64,000 nucleotides of DNA, from NCBI GenBank assembly GCA_963678095.2, contig OY782746.1, forward strand, positions 1,550,001 to 1,614,000. Direction: 5' to 3'. The notes beneath the pieces are model-generated. The model saw nothing but the letters and a program-made list of their open reading frames with translations, was not told where the DNA came from and ran no database searches. Source of the stretch: G963678095 sp963678095. GTDB taxonomy: Bacteria > Bacillota > Negativicutes > Selenomonadales > Selenomonadaceae. The position numbers were made by a program, and so were the translations under genes. Shown piece after piece: positions 8,367-17,745 of the stretch; positions within the stretch are counted from its first letter, which is position 1; each line of letters begins with the position of its first letter.

Positions 8367-9794
8367 ATGGAACAGACTCAATTACAGGCCACCTGGGAGC
8401 AAATCCTAAAAAAATTGGAAGATTCCCTGTCGCAAATCGTTTGCGAAAACTGGCTGCGACCGCTTGTGCCCGTTTCGCTGTCAACCACTACTCTCGAACT
8501 CGGCACCCCGACCGATTTTTCAAAAGAATGGATTGAAAAACATTATATTCCTTTCATCATTGATGCCAGTTATGAAGTAACCCAAGCAAAATTATCTATA
8601 TCAATTAAAAGTCTGCATATTGAAGAAGCAGACAGTGTTCATCCCCTGCCGCAGACGCCAGCTACATCATCCGCGTTGTCTGGTGATGCTCCAGTCCAGG
8701 CGACACTAATTGATGAACTGAGCCAGCCACAGCGCCCGACAATACCATCGCCAATCGTACCCGGCGATTCCTCTTCCCTTAACCCAAAATACGTATTTGA
8801 AACATTTGTCACCGGAAATTCGAATCGTTTTGCCCATGCGGCTGCTCTGGCAGTTGCCGAATCGCCAGCAAAAGTTTACAATCCTTTTTTTATGTATGGC
8901 GGCGTCGGACTTGGAAAAACACATTTAATGCATGCCATCGGACATAAAATTTTGCAAAATCACCCGGAAATGCGGGTATTGTACATATCAAGTGAAAAAT
9001 TCACCAACGAACTCATCAACTCCATTCGGGATGGGAAGCCGGAAGCTTTCCGCCAAAAATACCGAAACATTGATGTCCTGCTCGTCGATGATATCCAGTT
9101 TTTATCGAAAAAAGAGCACACCCAGGAAGAATTTTTCCACACGTTTAATACACTCCATGATGCCAATAAACAGATTATTATCTCAAGTGACCGCCATCCA
9201 CGCGAAATTCAAACGCTCGAAGACAGGCTCCGCTCGCGGTTTGAATGGGGACTGATAACGGATATTCAGGCGCCTGATCTTGAAACACGTATTGCGATCC
9301 TACGAAAAAAAGCCTTACTGGAAAATCTTAATGTTCCCAATGATGTCATGGTTTATATAGCTAGTCGTATCGATAATAATATTCGGGAACTCGAAGGCGC
9401 ACTAACGCGTGTCGTTGCCTTTGCCTCCCTTAACAATCAGGTAATAACCAACGAATTAGCTGCTGCCGCGTTAAAAGACGTATTCCCTACCGGAAAGACC
9501 AGACAGATTACCCTTGAACTCATTCAGGAAATCGTGTCCTCCTATTTTAAAATCAAAGTAGATGACCTTCTGGTAAAGAAAAGAACCCGAAATTTAGCCT
9601 TTCCTCGTCAGATAGCAATGTACCTTTGCCGAGAATTAACAGATACCTCGCTGCCGAGAATAGGCGAAATGTTTGGCGGCCGTGATCATACGACAGTTAT
9701 TCACGCGCATGACAAAATAAGTCGGGAACGCAATGAGGATATGAAGCTCAATAATATAATCAAGGAACTTGTCCAGAGAATTGAAAGCATGTAG
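8367..9794 (+). CDS. dnaA: Chromosomal replication initiator protein DnaA
   Basis: A 475-residue AAA+ initiator. I start at ATG 8367 (MEQTQLQATWEQIL), preceded by AGAAAGGA; the in-frame extension back to 8265 runs through DnaA boxes and is unlikely. Domain I (1-80) is the DnaB/helper-interaction domain, domain II (about 85-135) a Pro/Ser-rich linker, domain III has Walker A GGVGLGKTHLMHAIG and Walker B LLVDDIQFL, and domain IV ends with the DNA-binding signature RDHTTVIHAHDKI. It melts oriC in its ATP form. DnaA boxes on both sides of the gene suggest a bipartite origin as in Bacillus. Confidence 0.97.
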   Translation: MEQTQLQATWEQILKKLEDSLSQIVCENWLRPLVPVSLSTTTLELGTPTDFSKEWIEKHYIPFIIDASYEVTQAKLSISIKSLHIEEADSVHPLPQTPATSSALSGDAPVQATLIDELSQPQRPTIPSPIVPGDSSSLNPKYVFETFVTGNSNRFAHAAALAVAESPAKVYNPFFMYGGVGLGKTHLMHAIGHKILQNHPEMRVLYISSEKFTNELINSIRDGKPEAFRQKYRNIDVLLVDDIQFLSKKEHTQEEFFHTFNTLHDANKQIIISSDRHPREIQTLEDRLRSRFEWGLITDIQAPDLETRIAILRKKALLENLNVPNDVMVYIASRIDNNIRELEGALTRVVAFASLNNQVITNELAAAALKDVFPTGKTRQITLELIQEIVSSYFKIKVDDLLVKKRTRNLAFPRQIAMYLCRELTDTSLPRIGEMFGGRDHTTVIHAHDKISRERNEDMKLNNIIKELVQRIESM

Positions 9795-10036
9795 TGTATA
9801 AGTCTGTGTATAAGTCTGTATTTTTGCTGTAGATGATTTGTGGGTAATTTTTATCAAGAAAATAATTGTGAATATGTGGATAACTGCCCCTATATTTATT
9901 AACATGTTATTCACGGAAATATCGTTGATATCTTCGTTGAAATTCCTACTTATCAACTTATCCACAGGCCCTACGACTATTACGACTATATTTTTATTAT
10001 ATTTATAAACAGTAATACTAAATAAGGAGCGCACAA
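9795..10036. other. oriC: Origin of replication, dnaA-dnaN part
   Basis: A 242-bp AT-rich gap. DnaA-box-like sites: TGTGTATAA at 9805-9813 (preceded by a related AGTGTATAA at 9793-9801), TGTGGATAA at 9875-9883, TTATTCACG at 9907-9915 and TTATCCACA at 9958-9966. Between 9966 and 10030 the sequence becomes almost purely A/T with a TATTTTTATTATATT stretch, a plausible unwinding element. Assignment follows the Bacillus bipartite model. Confidence 0.8.
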
Positions 10037-11149
10037 ATGAAATTTACATGTACAAAAAATGAATTGGTACAGGCCGTTCAAATTGTGTCCAAAGCTGTAT
10101 CGAGTAAACCGCAAATGCCGATACTATCCGGGATCTATCTGAATGCCTACGAAAATACCATTGAACTACAAGCTACAGATTACGAAATTGGCATTACTTG
10201 TAAAATTGATGCCGAAATCGAAGAACCAGGAACCATTGTGCTCTCCGGACGTTATTTCCAGGAAGTTGTTCGCCGTTTACCAGGAGAAACGATTGAACTT
10301 GAATTTGATCGGACAGAACAGACCGTAAAAATCACCTCAAATTCCTCGAATTTTAATCTGCTGAGCTTGCCGGCCAATGAATTTCCGGTTATAAAACCGC
10401 TGGAAGGAAACACAACCTTCACAATTCGTGATAACGTTTTTCGTGAATTAATTAAAAAAACAGTATTTGCCTGCTCGAATGATGAAGCCAGACCGATTTT
10501 TACCGGCTGTTTATTAGAAATTCACGGTTCGGATATGATTATGGCCGCTACGAATACGCATCGATTGGCTGTAAAACGAGAAATACTCGATGATTTTACC
10601 GGCAATATGAAAATTATTATTCCGTCTAAAATACTTAATGAACTTCAGCGGATTATGGTTTCTGAAATTCCGACGAATGTAATTGTAAACTGCACGTATA
10701 ATCAGATCAGTTTTGCCTTTGATAATGTATATATTACTTCGCGTCTTATTGAGGGGCAGTTTCCGGATTATCAAAGAGTTGTTCCGCCACAGTTTACAAC
10801 AAAAATCAATATCAACACACATGATTTTCAAGCGGCAGTCGATCGTGTATCCTTGATTTCGCGGGCTGGCGATTATAATATTATTCGCCTGGCGTTTAAT
10901 GGCGACAAGGTCTGCATCACCTCTAATAATCCAGATATTGGTAAGGCTGAGGAAACGATTCCGGTTACGATTGAAGGTCCAGAAATCGATATTGCCTTTA
11001 ATGCAAAATATGTAACGGATGTATTAAAAAACATCGAAGGGGACATGTTTGATTTCTCTTTTAATCAAGCGCTGAGTCCAGCAGCTATGCGCCCTGTAGG
11101 CGATGATACCTTCACGTATATCGTAACACCGGTAAGAACGGCACATTAA
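10037..11149 (+). CDS. dnaN: DNA polymerase III beta subunit (sliding clamp)
   Basis: A 370-residue ring-forming processivity clamp with three repeats of the clamp fold. The start MKFTCTKNELVQAVQIVSKAV and the end (MRPVGDDTFTYIVTPVRTAH) are typical; the C-terminal MRP motif lies in the hydrophobic cleft that binds polymerase and other clamp partners. Preceded by AAGGAGCGC. Its place after dnaA is the standard order. Confidence 0.97.
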   Translation: MKFTCTKNELVQAVQIVSKAVSSKPQMPILSGIYLNAYENTIELQATDYEIGITCKIDAEIEEPGTIVLSGRYFQEVVRRLPGETIELEFDRTEQTVKITSNSSNFNLLSLPANEFPVIKPLEGNTTFTIRDNVFRELIKKTVFACSNDEARPIFTGCLLEIHGSDMIMAATNTHRLAVKREILDDFTGNMKIIIPSKILNELQRIMVSEIPTNVIVNCTYNQISFAFDNVYITSRLIEGQFPDYQRVVPPQFTTKININTHDFQAAVDRVSLISRAGDYNIIRLAFNGDKVCITSNNPDIGKAEETIPVTIEGPEIDIAFNAKYVTDVLKNIEGDMFDFSFNQALSPAAMRPVGDDTFTYIVTPVRTAH

Positions 11150-11176
11150 AAGGGACATAGTATATATGGTTTTATT

Positions 11177-11202
11177 AGGGGGCTGTTAAACAACAGTCCC
11201 CT
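11177..11202 (+). terminator. Weak hairpin after dnaN
   Basis: AGGGGGCTGTT and AACAGTCCCCT form an 11-bp stem with one G-U pair and a 4-nt loop. The following T content is poor (AAATTTCC), so it may act as an attenuator or mRNA end-stabiliser rather than a full stop. Confidence 0.5.
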
Positions 11203-11254
11203 AAATTTCCTTTACTAATATAAAATAAGGGACGATGAAAGCAGGCGATTTATC

Positions 11255-11479
11255 ATGCAAAAAATAGAAATCAATACGGATGAAATACAGCTGGATCAAT
11301 TATTAAAATGGGCAGCAATCGTAAATTCTGGTGGTCAGGTAAAATTTATGATTGAAGATGAAATTATTAAATTAAATGGTGTACTTGTTACTGCCAGAAG
11401 AAAAAAAATCAGACCTGGTGATGTCATCGAAATTGCTGGTGAGGGCAGCTGGCAAGTTGTAAAAAAACAGGGTGAATAA
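11255..11479 (+). CDS. yaaA: S4-domain RNA-binding protein YaaA
   Basis: A 74-residue protein consisting of one S4 RNA-binding fold (QLLKWAAIVNSGGQVKFMIED, VLVTARRKKIRPGD). It occupies the conserved slot between dnaN and recF seen across Firmicutes, where Bacillus YaaA (RlbA) is linked to ribosome assembly. It ends 2 nt before recF, so the two are co-transcribed. Preceded by GGACGATGAAAGCAGGCG, a modest ribosome site. Confidence 0.88.
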   Translation: MQKIEINTDEIQLDQLLKWAAIVNSGGQVKFMIEDEIIKLNGVLVTARRKKIRPGDVIEIAGEGSWQVVKKQGE

Positions 11480-11481
11480 GG

Positions 11482-12579
11482 ATGAAAGTAACAGCCCTTC
11501 ATTTATATAATTACCGCAATTACAGCGATCTAACCCTTGAGCTCGCACCGGCACTCAATATCTTTCTCGGGGCCAATGCCCAAGGAAAGACAAATATTAT
11601 TGAGGCTGTTTATTATGCGGCTATGGCTCGTTCTCATCGCACGAATGCCGAGGAAGATCTGATCCGCTGGCAATGCGGGGAGGCAAAATTAAAACTTGAT
11701 TTTGAACGCCTGGGTGTGGAAAATCAGCTTCAGTTTGTTTTTAGCCGTGAAAAACGTCGGCAAATACTGCATAATGGGCAGAGTATTCGTCATAAAGAAA
11801 TGATTGGGCTGGTAAATGTTGTATTATTTTCACCGGAAGATCTGTTTCTGATTAAAGGTGCGCCGGCTGGCCGGCGTCATTTTCTCGATGGGGAAATATC
11901 ACAGTCGAGTCCGGCCTATTACCATGAAATTCTTAAGTATTCGCGGATTGTAACCCAGCGTAATACATTGCTGAAAAAGATTAGGGAGAGAAAAGCAAAA
12001 GCCGATTTACTCGATAGCTGGGATCCACAACTGGCAGTATCGGCAGCCAGTGTTGTGGAAAAGCGGCTGCAAGCGGTTAAAAAGCTCAATATGCTGGCTA
12101 AGCTGACACATCGAAGATTATCCAATAATCAGGAAAATTTAAATATCCATTATGAAATCAGCGGAATGGAAGATGTGACAGAAGATTTGATTTCATGGTA
12201 TAATAGTAAACTGAACCAGTTTCGTGAAAATGATATTATGCGTGGTTCAACTAGTATTGGCCCGCACAGGGACGATCTCATTTTAGAAGTCAATGGGATA
12301 AATCTTCGTACCTTCGGCTCTCAGGGGCAACAACGCACGGGGATTTTAGCCTTGAAGCTGGCGGAACTCGAATTTATTAAGTCAGAAACTGGAGAATATC
12401 CAATATTATTGTTGGATGATGTAATGAGTGAGCTTGATGAAAACCGCCGGGAGCAGTTGCTTTTTTTTATAAAAAAAGAACGGATTCAGACGCTTATAAC
12501 GGCAACAGATCAGGCCTATTTCCCGTCGCTCGCCAGCAGTAAATACTATCATGTGGATAACGGCAGAATCGTGGGGTGA
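11482..12579 (+). CDS. recF: DNA replication and repair protein RecF
   Basis: A 365-residue SMC-like ATPase that helps load RecA at gapped DNA. Walker A is GANAQGKTNIIEAVYY (about residue 30), the signature motif is FGSQGQQRTGILALKLAE, and Walker B is PILLLDDVMSELDENR. Length and order are standard. It starts 2 nt after yaaA. Confidence 0.96.
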   Translation: MKVTALHLYNYRNYSDLTLELAPALNIFLGANAQGKTNIIEAVYYAAMARSHRTNAEEDLIRWQCGEAKLKLDFERLGVENQLQFVFSREKRRQILHNGQSIRHKEMIGLVNVVLFSPEDLFLIKGAPAGRRHFLDGEISQSSPAYYHEILKYSRIVTQRNTLLKKIRERKAKADLLDSWDPQLAVSAASVVEKRLQAVKKLNMLAKLTHRRLSNNQENLNIHYEISGMEDVTEDLISWYNSKLNQFRENDIMRGSTSIGPHRDDLILEVNGINLRTFGSQGQQRTGILALKLAELEFIKSETGEYPILLLDDVMSELDENRREQLLFFIKKERIQTLITATDQAYFPSLASSKYYHVDNGRIVG

Positions 12580-12583
12580 TTAT

Positions 12584-13501
12584 TTGGCAGCAGGAAAGGC
12601 GCGTACAGCCAAATTTGAGCGCGTAAATGCTATCCTTCCTAAAATGATTCACTCTCTGGGGATGAATCACAAATATAAGGTGCAGTTGATTTTTTTTTAC
12701 TGGCAAAAAATTGTCGGTCCGGCAATTGCTGCTCAGGCTGTGCCCAATAGTGTTGCTTTTGGTACCTTGACATTATGTGCTAAAAGTTCTGTCTGGGCCA
12801 ATAATCTCATGATGATGAAGCTGGAATTGATGCAGAAGATCAATATGTTTATTGGCGAGACGGTGATTAAGGATATTCGCTTTCAGGGACACTCCTGGAA
12901 TGAGAAGGACCGGGAAATTGAATCTTTACCTTCAGGGCCTAATCTTGGAAAAGTATTGCAGTGTGTTGCTTTGGCTGAGGAAGAACTGGCGGTGGCCAGG
13001 GATTCCTGCGCTATGGTACAGGATGAGACGCTTCGTCAGCAGCTGGAACGTCTTTATCAGAAGAATATGAAGCTGAAAAAACTGGAGCAGCAATATGAAT
13101 GGCAGCCCTGTGAAATATGTGGTATTTTGTGCCCGCCGCCTGAAAAATATTGTCATGTCTGTGAACGCGAGCAAAGGGAACGGACGGAAGAAAAGATTCG
13201 GCAGCTGCTGACGGATATGCCATGGGCACGATATGCTGATGTCTATAAATATATTCCCTGCAGCAAAGAAATGGTAAATCGTCAGAGGATAAGGATGCTG
13301 CAAAAGGCTGTCAGAAAAGTGGATCCGGAAAAGCTTGACAGTATTGAAGCTAAGACATTGGTTATGCTGTACCGCTGTATACCGCCGGAACAATTAACCG
13401 AGGAAATCATTACCAAGACGCTGCATCGCCTGCGCAATGACCTACCGCAGATGATCTTTAAAAAAGGCAGCCGCAAGTATCCTAAAAAGCAGAAGAAGTG
13501 A
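12584..13501 (+). CDS. DUF721 (DciA-like) protein with zinc-ribbon
   Basis: About 305 residues from a TTG start at 12584 preceded by GTGGGGTGAT; an ATG reading from 12551 would overlap recF. Residues 10-110 form a DUF721 domain (HSLGMNHKYKVQLIFFYWQKIVGP, then LTLCAKSSVWANNLMMMK), the fold of DciA, a replicative-helicase loader in bacteria without DnaC. The middle carries CEIC and CHVC pairs (about residues 180-200), a likely zinc ribbon. The C-terminal 110 residues are helical and basic, ending in RKYPKKQKK. Firmicutes normally load DnaB helicase with DnaI, so the role here is uncertain. It lies between recF and remB in the replication operon. Confidence 0.75.
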   Translation: MAAGKARTAKFERVNAILPKMIHSLGMNHKYKVQLIFFYWQKIVGPAIAAQAVPNSVAFGTLTLCAKSSVWANNLMMMKLELMQKINMFIGETVIKDIRFQGHSWNEKDREIESLPSGPNLGKVLQCVALAEEELAVARDSCAMVQDETLRQQLERLYQKNMKLKKLEQQYEWQPCEICGILCPPPEKYCHVCEREQRERTEEKIRQLLTDMPWARYADVYKYIPCSKEMVNRQRIRMLQKAVRKVDPEKLDSIEAKTLVMLYRCIPPEQLTEEIITKTLHRLRNDLPQMIFKKGSRKYPKKQKK

Positions 13502-13511
13502 AGGTGATTCT

Positions 13512-13787
13512 GTGTTTTTACACTTAGGTGGAGATCGTGTCGTGGGATTGCGAGAGATTATTTCAATTGGCGATTGCACGCCTTTTCTTGACGATCCGCA
13601 TAAAAAATTTGATATTAATCGGGAATTCTTAGAGCGTATGCAATCTGAGGGCAAAGTGATTGATGATTCGGATAAAAAGCCGAAATCCTTTGTCGTAACT
13701 GATGATAAAATTTATCTGTCGGCGATTTCGTCTGTTACGTTAAAACGACGTGCCGGTATGATATTTGATATAGATATGAAGAAATGA
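13512..13787 (+). CDS. remB: Extracellular matrix regulator RemB-like (DUF370)
   Basis: A 91-residue protein starting at GTG 13512 after AAGGTGATT. It aligns with Bacillus YaaB/RemB: N-terminal MFLHLGGDRVVGLREIISI, central KPKSFVVTDDKIYLSAISS and TLKRRAG. Bacillus remB sits at the same recF-gyrB locus and influences matrix gene expression; the related RemA forms ring-shaped DNA-binding oligomers. The function in this organism is unknown. It ends 21 nt before gyrB. Confidence 0.85.
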   Translation: MFLHLGGDRVVGLREIISIGDCTPFLDDPHKKFDINREFLERMQSEGKVIDDSDKKPKSFVVTDDKIYLSAISSVTLKRRAGMIFDIDMKK

Positions 13788-13808
13788 TAAAGGATGATGG
13801 AGGTTTAT

Positions 13809-15815
13809 ATGTCAAATAATGATATTGAGAAAATGAATCCTGAAGATTTAACTGATAAAGATCTGGATACTTCTAATGTGGAAATCCATCTCGATGAAAT
13901 GAGTGCTGAACTGACGGCTGTGGAAGGGGATTACGGCGCAGATCAGATTCAGATTTTAGAAGGGCTGGAGGCAGTGCGCAAACGCCCGGGAATGTATATT
14001 GGCAGCACATCAGCCCGCGGTTTACACCATCTTGTCTACGAAGTTGTCGATAACAGTATTGATGAAGCTTTGGCTGGTTATTGTACCCATATAGAGGTTA
14101 CGATTCATAAGGATAACAGCATCACGGTTGTTGATAATGGTCGTGGGATTCCGGTTGATATGCATGCCAGTGGCAAACCGGCAGTAGAAGTCGTGCTTAC
14201 CGTACTGCATGCCGGTGGTAAATTTGGCGGTGACAGCGGCTACAAAGTGTCTGGCGGCTTACACGGAGTTGGTGTATCTGTCGTCAATGCGTTGAGTAAA
14301 AAAATGGAAGTTGAAGTTCGTCGCGAGGGGAAAGTATATGCTATTTGCTTTAACCGCGGCTATACGAAGAAGGCCTTGCAGGTTATTGGCGATACCGAGG
14401 AAACAGGAACGACGGTACATTTTTGCCCGGATCATGAAATATTTACGGAGCTCGTATATCAGTTTGATGTTCTCAAGCATCGTCTGCGTGAACTTGCCTT
14501 TTTGAATCAGGGACTTACGATTACTTTGACCGATGAACGCGAGGACAAAAAAGAGAAATTCTTTTTTGAAGGCGGAATTCGCTCATTTGTTGAGCATTTA
14601 AACCGCAATAAGGAAATCATCAATACCGAAGCAATTTATTTTAACGGCACGAAAGATACAACGGTTGTTGAAATTGCGATGCAGTACAATACAAGTTATA
14701 GTGAAAATATTTACAGTTTTGTAAATAATATTAATACAGAAGAGGGCGGAACGCATCTGGCTGGTTTTAAGATTGCCTTGACGCGAGCAGCCAACGACTT
14801 TGCGCGCAAACAGGGGATATTAAAATCTTCGGAAGAAAATCTGAGCGGTGAAGATATTAGGGAAGGTCTTACCTGTGTTATCAGCCTGAAGATTCGTGAG
14901 CCGCAGTTTGAAGGGCAGACGAAAACAAAACTTGGCAATTCAGAGGTTCGAGGGATTGTCGATTCGATTGTTTCCAGCGGAATCGGCGAATACTTTGAAG
15001 AAAATCCGGCGATCACAAAGAAAATCATTGAAAAGGCGATTATGGCCTCCCGGGCCCGCGATGCGGCCCGCAAAGCACGTGAACTTACACGGCGTAAAAA
15101 TGCCCTTGAGGTCAGCTCGCTGCCGGGAAAACTGGCCGATTGCTCGAGTAAGGACGCTATGCAGGCAGAGATCTATCTGGTCGAAGGGGACAGTGCCGGC
15201 GGCTCGGCTAAACAGGGGCGTGATCGCCGGTTCCAGGCTATTTTGCCACTGCGCGGCAAGATCTTGAATGTCGAAAAAGCGCGGCTTGATAAGGTTTTAA
15301 ATAACGAGGAAATTCGGACGATGATCACAGCCTTTGGCTGTGGTATCGGTGAAGAATTCGACCTTGATAAGAGCCGGTACGGTAAAATCATTATCATGAC
15401 CGATGCCGATGTCGATGGTGCCCATATCCGGACTTTGCTGTTAACCTTCTTTTATCGTTATATGCGTCCGTTGATCGAAAACGACCGCGTTTACATTGCC
15501 CAGCCGCCACTTTTCCAGATCCGCAAAGGTCGGCAGCATTGGTATACGTACAGCGATGATGAACAAAATGCCAAGCTCAATGAAATTGGCCGTGATGGAA
15601 TTGTTGTTCAGCGCTATAAAGGTCTCGGCGAAATGAATCCGGAACAGCTGTGGGAAACGACGATGGATCCGGAAGCGCGTACGGTCCTCAGGGTAAAACT
15701 TGAGGAAGCAGAAGAAGCGGACAGTATTTTCTCAGTTTTGATGGGCGAAAAAGTAGAACCGCGGCGTAAATTTATCGAGGATCATGCCAAGCTCGTGCGT
15801 AATCTCGATGTCTAA
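13809..15815 (+). CDS. gyrB: DNA gyrase subunit B
   Basis: A 668-residue ATPase subunit of gyrase. ATG 13809 is chosen because GATGGAGG lies 5 nt upstream; an upstream ATG (13794) would add five residues. An acidic N-terminal extension of about 45 residues precedes the core. GHKL motifs EVVDNSIDEALAG and DNGRGIPVD, the Toprim EGDSAGGSAKQGRDR and DADVDGAHIRTLLL, and the C-terminal YKGLGEMNPEQLWETTMDP are present. gyrA is not adjacent but 9.75 kb downstream. Confidence 0.97.
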   Translation: MSNNDIEKMNPEDLTDKDLDTSNVEIHLDEMSAELTAVEGDYGADQIQILEGLEAVRKRPGMYIGSTSARGLHHLVYEVVDNSIDEALAGYCTHIEVTIHKDNSITVVDNGRGIPVDMHASGKPAVEVVLTVLHAGGKFGGDSGYKVSGGLHGVGVSVVNALSKKMEVEVRREGKVYAICFNRGYTKKALQVIGDTEETGTTVHFCPDHEIFTELVYQFDVLKHRLRELAFLNQGLTITLTDEREDKKEKFFFEGGIRSFVEHLNRNKEIINTEAIYFNGTKDTTVVEIAMQYNTSYSENIYSFVNNINTEEGGTHLAGFKIALTRAANDFARKQGILKSSEENLSGEDIREGLTCVISLKIREPQFEGQTKTKLGNSEVRGIVDSIVSSGIGEYFEENPAITKKIIEKAIMASRARDAARKARELTRRKNALEVSSLPGKLADCSSKDAMQAEIYLVEGDSAGGSAKQGRDRRFQAILPLRGKILNVEKARLDKVLNNEEIRTMITAFGCGIGEEFDLDKSRYGKIIIMTDADVDGAHIRTLLLTFFYRYMRPLIENDRVYIAQPPLFQIRKGRQHWYTYSDDEQNAKLNEIGRDGIVVQRYKGLGEMNPEQLWETTMDPEARTVLRVKLEEAEEADSIFSVLMGEKVEPRRKFIEDHAKLVRNLDV

Positions 15816-15834
15816 TTGACATAAAAATCATCAT

Positions 15835-15863
15835 TTGACAATTTGTCTTTTTGATGATATTAT
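15835..15863 (+). promoter_or_regulatory. Sigma-70-type promoter for riboswitch-terC
   Basis: TTGACA (15835-15840), 17-nt spacer, TATTAT (15858-15863). Predicted transcription start is near 15870, about 20 nt before the riboswitch core. Confidence 0.7.
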
Positions 15864-15884
15864 TAGCTCAAATAAATATCAAAT

Positions 15885-16006
15885 GTTTCCTGCAAGGGGA
15901 GTAGCTGAACGGCTGGATATCGTCAATACGAGCGTGAGCTCCGGTACAGTCGGCACAAAGTTGTAAGCAAGACCTTGTTCTGTACAGCCATTTACTGTGC
16001 GGGACA
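15885..16006 (+). promoter_or_regulatory. yybP-ykoY manganese riboswitch with terminator
   Basis: The aptamer has the family core: GCAAGGGGAGTAGC at 15892-15905, CGTCAATACG near 15921, GCTCCGGT near 15938 and GTAAGCAAGACCTTG at 15963-15977. Next comes a strong terminator: AAGACCTTGT (from 15969) pairs with ACAAGGTCTT, followed by TTTTT ending near 16006. The terminator shares the AAGACCTT strand with the closing stem of the aptamer, so Mn2+ binding should free the transcript. This class activates Mn2+ export genes, fitting the TerC gene 34 nt downstream. Confidence 0.9.
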
Positions 16007-16039
16007 AGGTCTTTTTGTATAAAAGGGGACGCTTGGATC

Positions 16040-16747
16040 ATGGGAGAAATATTTTTAGGAGAATGGTGTACGGCCTTAGTGGGGATATTACTGCTTGATT
16101 TAATATTGAGTGGTGACAATGCCATTTTGATTGCACTTGCCTGTAAAAATTTGCCGGAACGACAGAAACTGAAAGCCATTGTAATTGGGGGCCTGGGGGC
16201 TGTCCTGATTCGGATCGTGCTTACCTTGTTTGCGACAAGTCTGTTGTCAATATCGTATTTACAGTTTTTAGGTGGAGTAGCGCTTCTTTATATATCCGTC
16301 AGATTATTAACGGAACAGGCGGAGGAAACAAGTGAAATAAAGGTTATGCCTCTGACCTTTATGGCGGCTGTAAAGACCATATTGATTGCCGATTTTATCA
16401 TGAGTATGGATAATATTCTTTCGTTGGCTGCACTGGCCAATACGGTTACGGCAGGCAAATGGAGCCTGATTATCTGCGGACTGCTGATCAGCATACCCCT
16501 TGTACTCTGCGGGGCGCAGATCTTCCTGCTACTGATTCGTCGGTTTCCTGCCATTATATATATAGGGGCTGCGGTATTGGCTCATACAGGGGCTGAGATG
16601 ATGATTATGGACCAGGCTGTCGGCAACGTCTTTACGCCTTATGCCGCAGTTGTAAAAGTGGCCTGTGTGGTCGCTGTCCTTGCTAGTGGTTGGTATATAA
16701 CCCGGGAAAAAAGGATGCCGACCGAATATCATATACATGCAAAATAG
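16040..16747 (+). CDS. TerC/YjbE-family manganese exporter
   Basis: A 235-residue integral membrane protein with about seven segments. The two acidic TerC motifs are DLILSGDNA (about residue 20) and DFIMSMDNI (about residue 118), the proposed metal-binding sites. The sequence resembles Bacillus YjbE/YkoY (SGDNAILIALACKNLPERQK), proteins implicated in Mn2+ efflux and in metallation of exported enzymes. Control by the upstream Mn2+ riboswitch supports this role. The start is ATG 16040 with AAAAGGGGAC upstream. Confidence 0.9.
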   Translation: MGEIFLGEWCTALVGILLLDLILSGDNAILIALACKNLPERQKLKAIVIGGLGAVLIRIVLTLFATSLLSISYLQFLGGVALLYISVRLLTEQAEETSEIKVMPLTFMAAVKTILIADFIMSMDNILSLAALANTVTAGKWSLIICGLLISIPLVLCGAQIFLLLIRRFPAIIYIGAAVLAHTGAEMMIMDQAVGNVFTPYAAVVKVACVVAVLASGWYITREKRMPTEYHIHAK

Positions 16748-16773
16748 AAACGATTTTATTGGGAGGTAAAAAA

Positions 16774-17628
16774 ATGAACACATTAAAAACTACAATGCTT
16801 ATGGCGCTTTTGACGGGCTTGCTGGTTATTGTCGGCGGGGCTGTTGGCGGACGCAGCGGGGCAACCTTTATGCTGCTGATTTCTTTTGGTATAAATTTCT
16901 TTTCCTATTGGTACAGTGATACCATTGTTTTGAAAGCCTATAGTGCCCGGGAGGTAACTCCGACGCAGGCACCAGACCTTTATCGCATGGTGGAAAATTT
17001 GGCAGGCAATGCTGCTTTGCCTATGCCACGCGTGTATATTATTGACAGTGAAATTCCAAATGCGTTTGCAACCGGCCGTAATCCGTCGCATGCTGCGGTA
17101 GCCGTGACGACAGGTATTATGCGTACGTTGCAGTATGATGAATTGGCTGGTGTAGTCGCGCATGAGTTGTCGCATATAAAAAATCGTGATACGTTGATCA
17201 GTACAGTGGTTGCTTCAATTGCCGGTGTTATTTCCTGGATAGCGAATATGGCACAATGGGCTGCAATCTTCGGTATGGGACGAAATGATGACGAGGACAG
17301 CGGCAGTACAATCGGCATGCTGTTTACGATTATCATTGCTCCGATTGCCGCGATGTTGATTCAGATGGCAATTTCCCGGTCACGGGAATACCAAGCCGAT
17401 GAAAGCGGTGGCCGAATTTGCGGGAATCCTCTTGCCTTGGCAGCAGCTTTGGAAAAGATTGATTATTATGCTAAAAATGCTGTTATGCGCCAGGCTACGC
17501 CGCAGACAGCCCATATGTTTATCATTAATCCGCTCAGTGGGTCGGCAAAGAAGTTAATGAATCTTTTTAGTACGCATCCGGCTACAGAAGATCGAATTGC
17601 CCGCCTGCGTCAGCAGGCTCGCGGATAA
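16774..17628 (+). CDS. htpX: Membrane zinc metalloprotease HtpX
   Basis: A 284-residue M48B protease acting in quality control of inner-membrane proteins. ATG 16774 follows TTGGGAGGT. Two N-terminal membrane segments (residues 5-50), zinc motif HELSH (about residue 133), further membrane segments (about 145-165 and 180-200), and the third ligand Glu in YQADESGG. It is 26 nt after terC and may be read from the same riboswitch-controlled transcript, which would tie membrane proteolysis to manganese status; that link is inference. Confidence 0.93.
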   Translation: MNTLKTTMLMALLTGLLVIVGGAVGGRSGATFMLLISFGINFFSYWYSDTIVLKAYSAREVTPTQAPDLYRMVENLAGNAALPMPRVYIIDSEIPNAFATGRNPSHAAVAVTTGIMRTLQYDELAGVVAHELSHIKNRDTLISTVVASIAGVISWIANMAQWAAIFGMGRNDDEDSGSTIGMLFTIIIAPIAAMLIQMAISRSREYQADESGGRICGNPLALAAALEKIDYYAKNAVMRQATPQTAHMFIINPLSGSAKKLMNLFSTHPATEDRIARLRQQARG

Positions 17629-17641
17629 ATATATTGATGTG

Positions 17642-17676
17642 AAAAATACCCGGCAAAAATTTTGCCGGGTATTTTT
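17642..17676 (+). terminator. Terminator after htpX
   Basis: AAAAATACCCGGC and GCCGGGTATTTTT form a perfect stem with an A/T loop; it can act in both directions. Confidence 0.9.
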
Positions 17677-17745
17677 CTAAGCGTCGGTATTGACAGACAG
17701 CTTTTTTTTAGATAAACTGTTAGCAGTTGAATAAAAGATTTCGCA

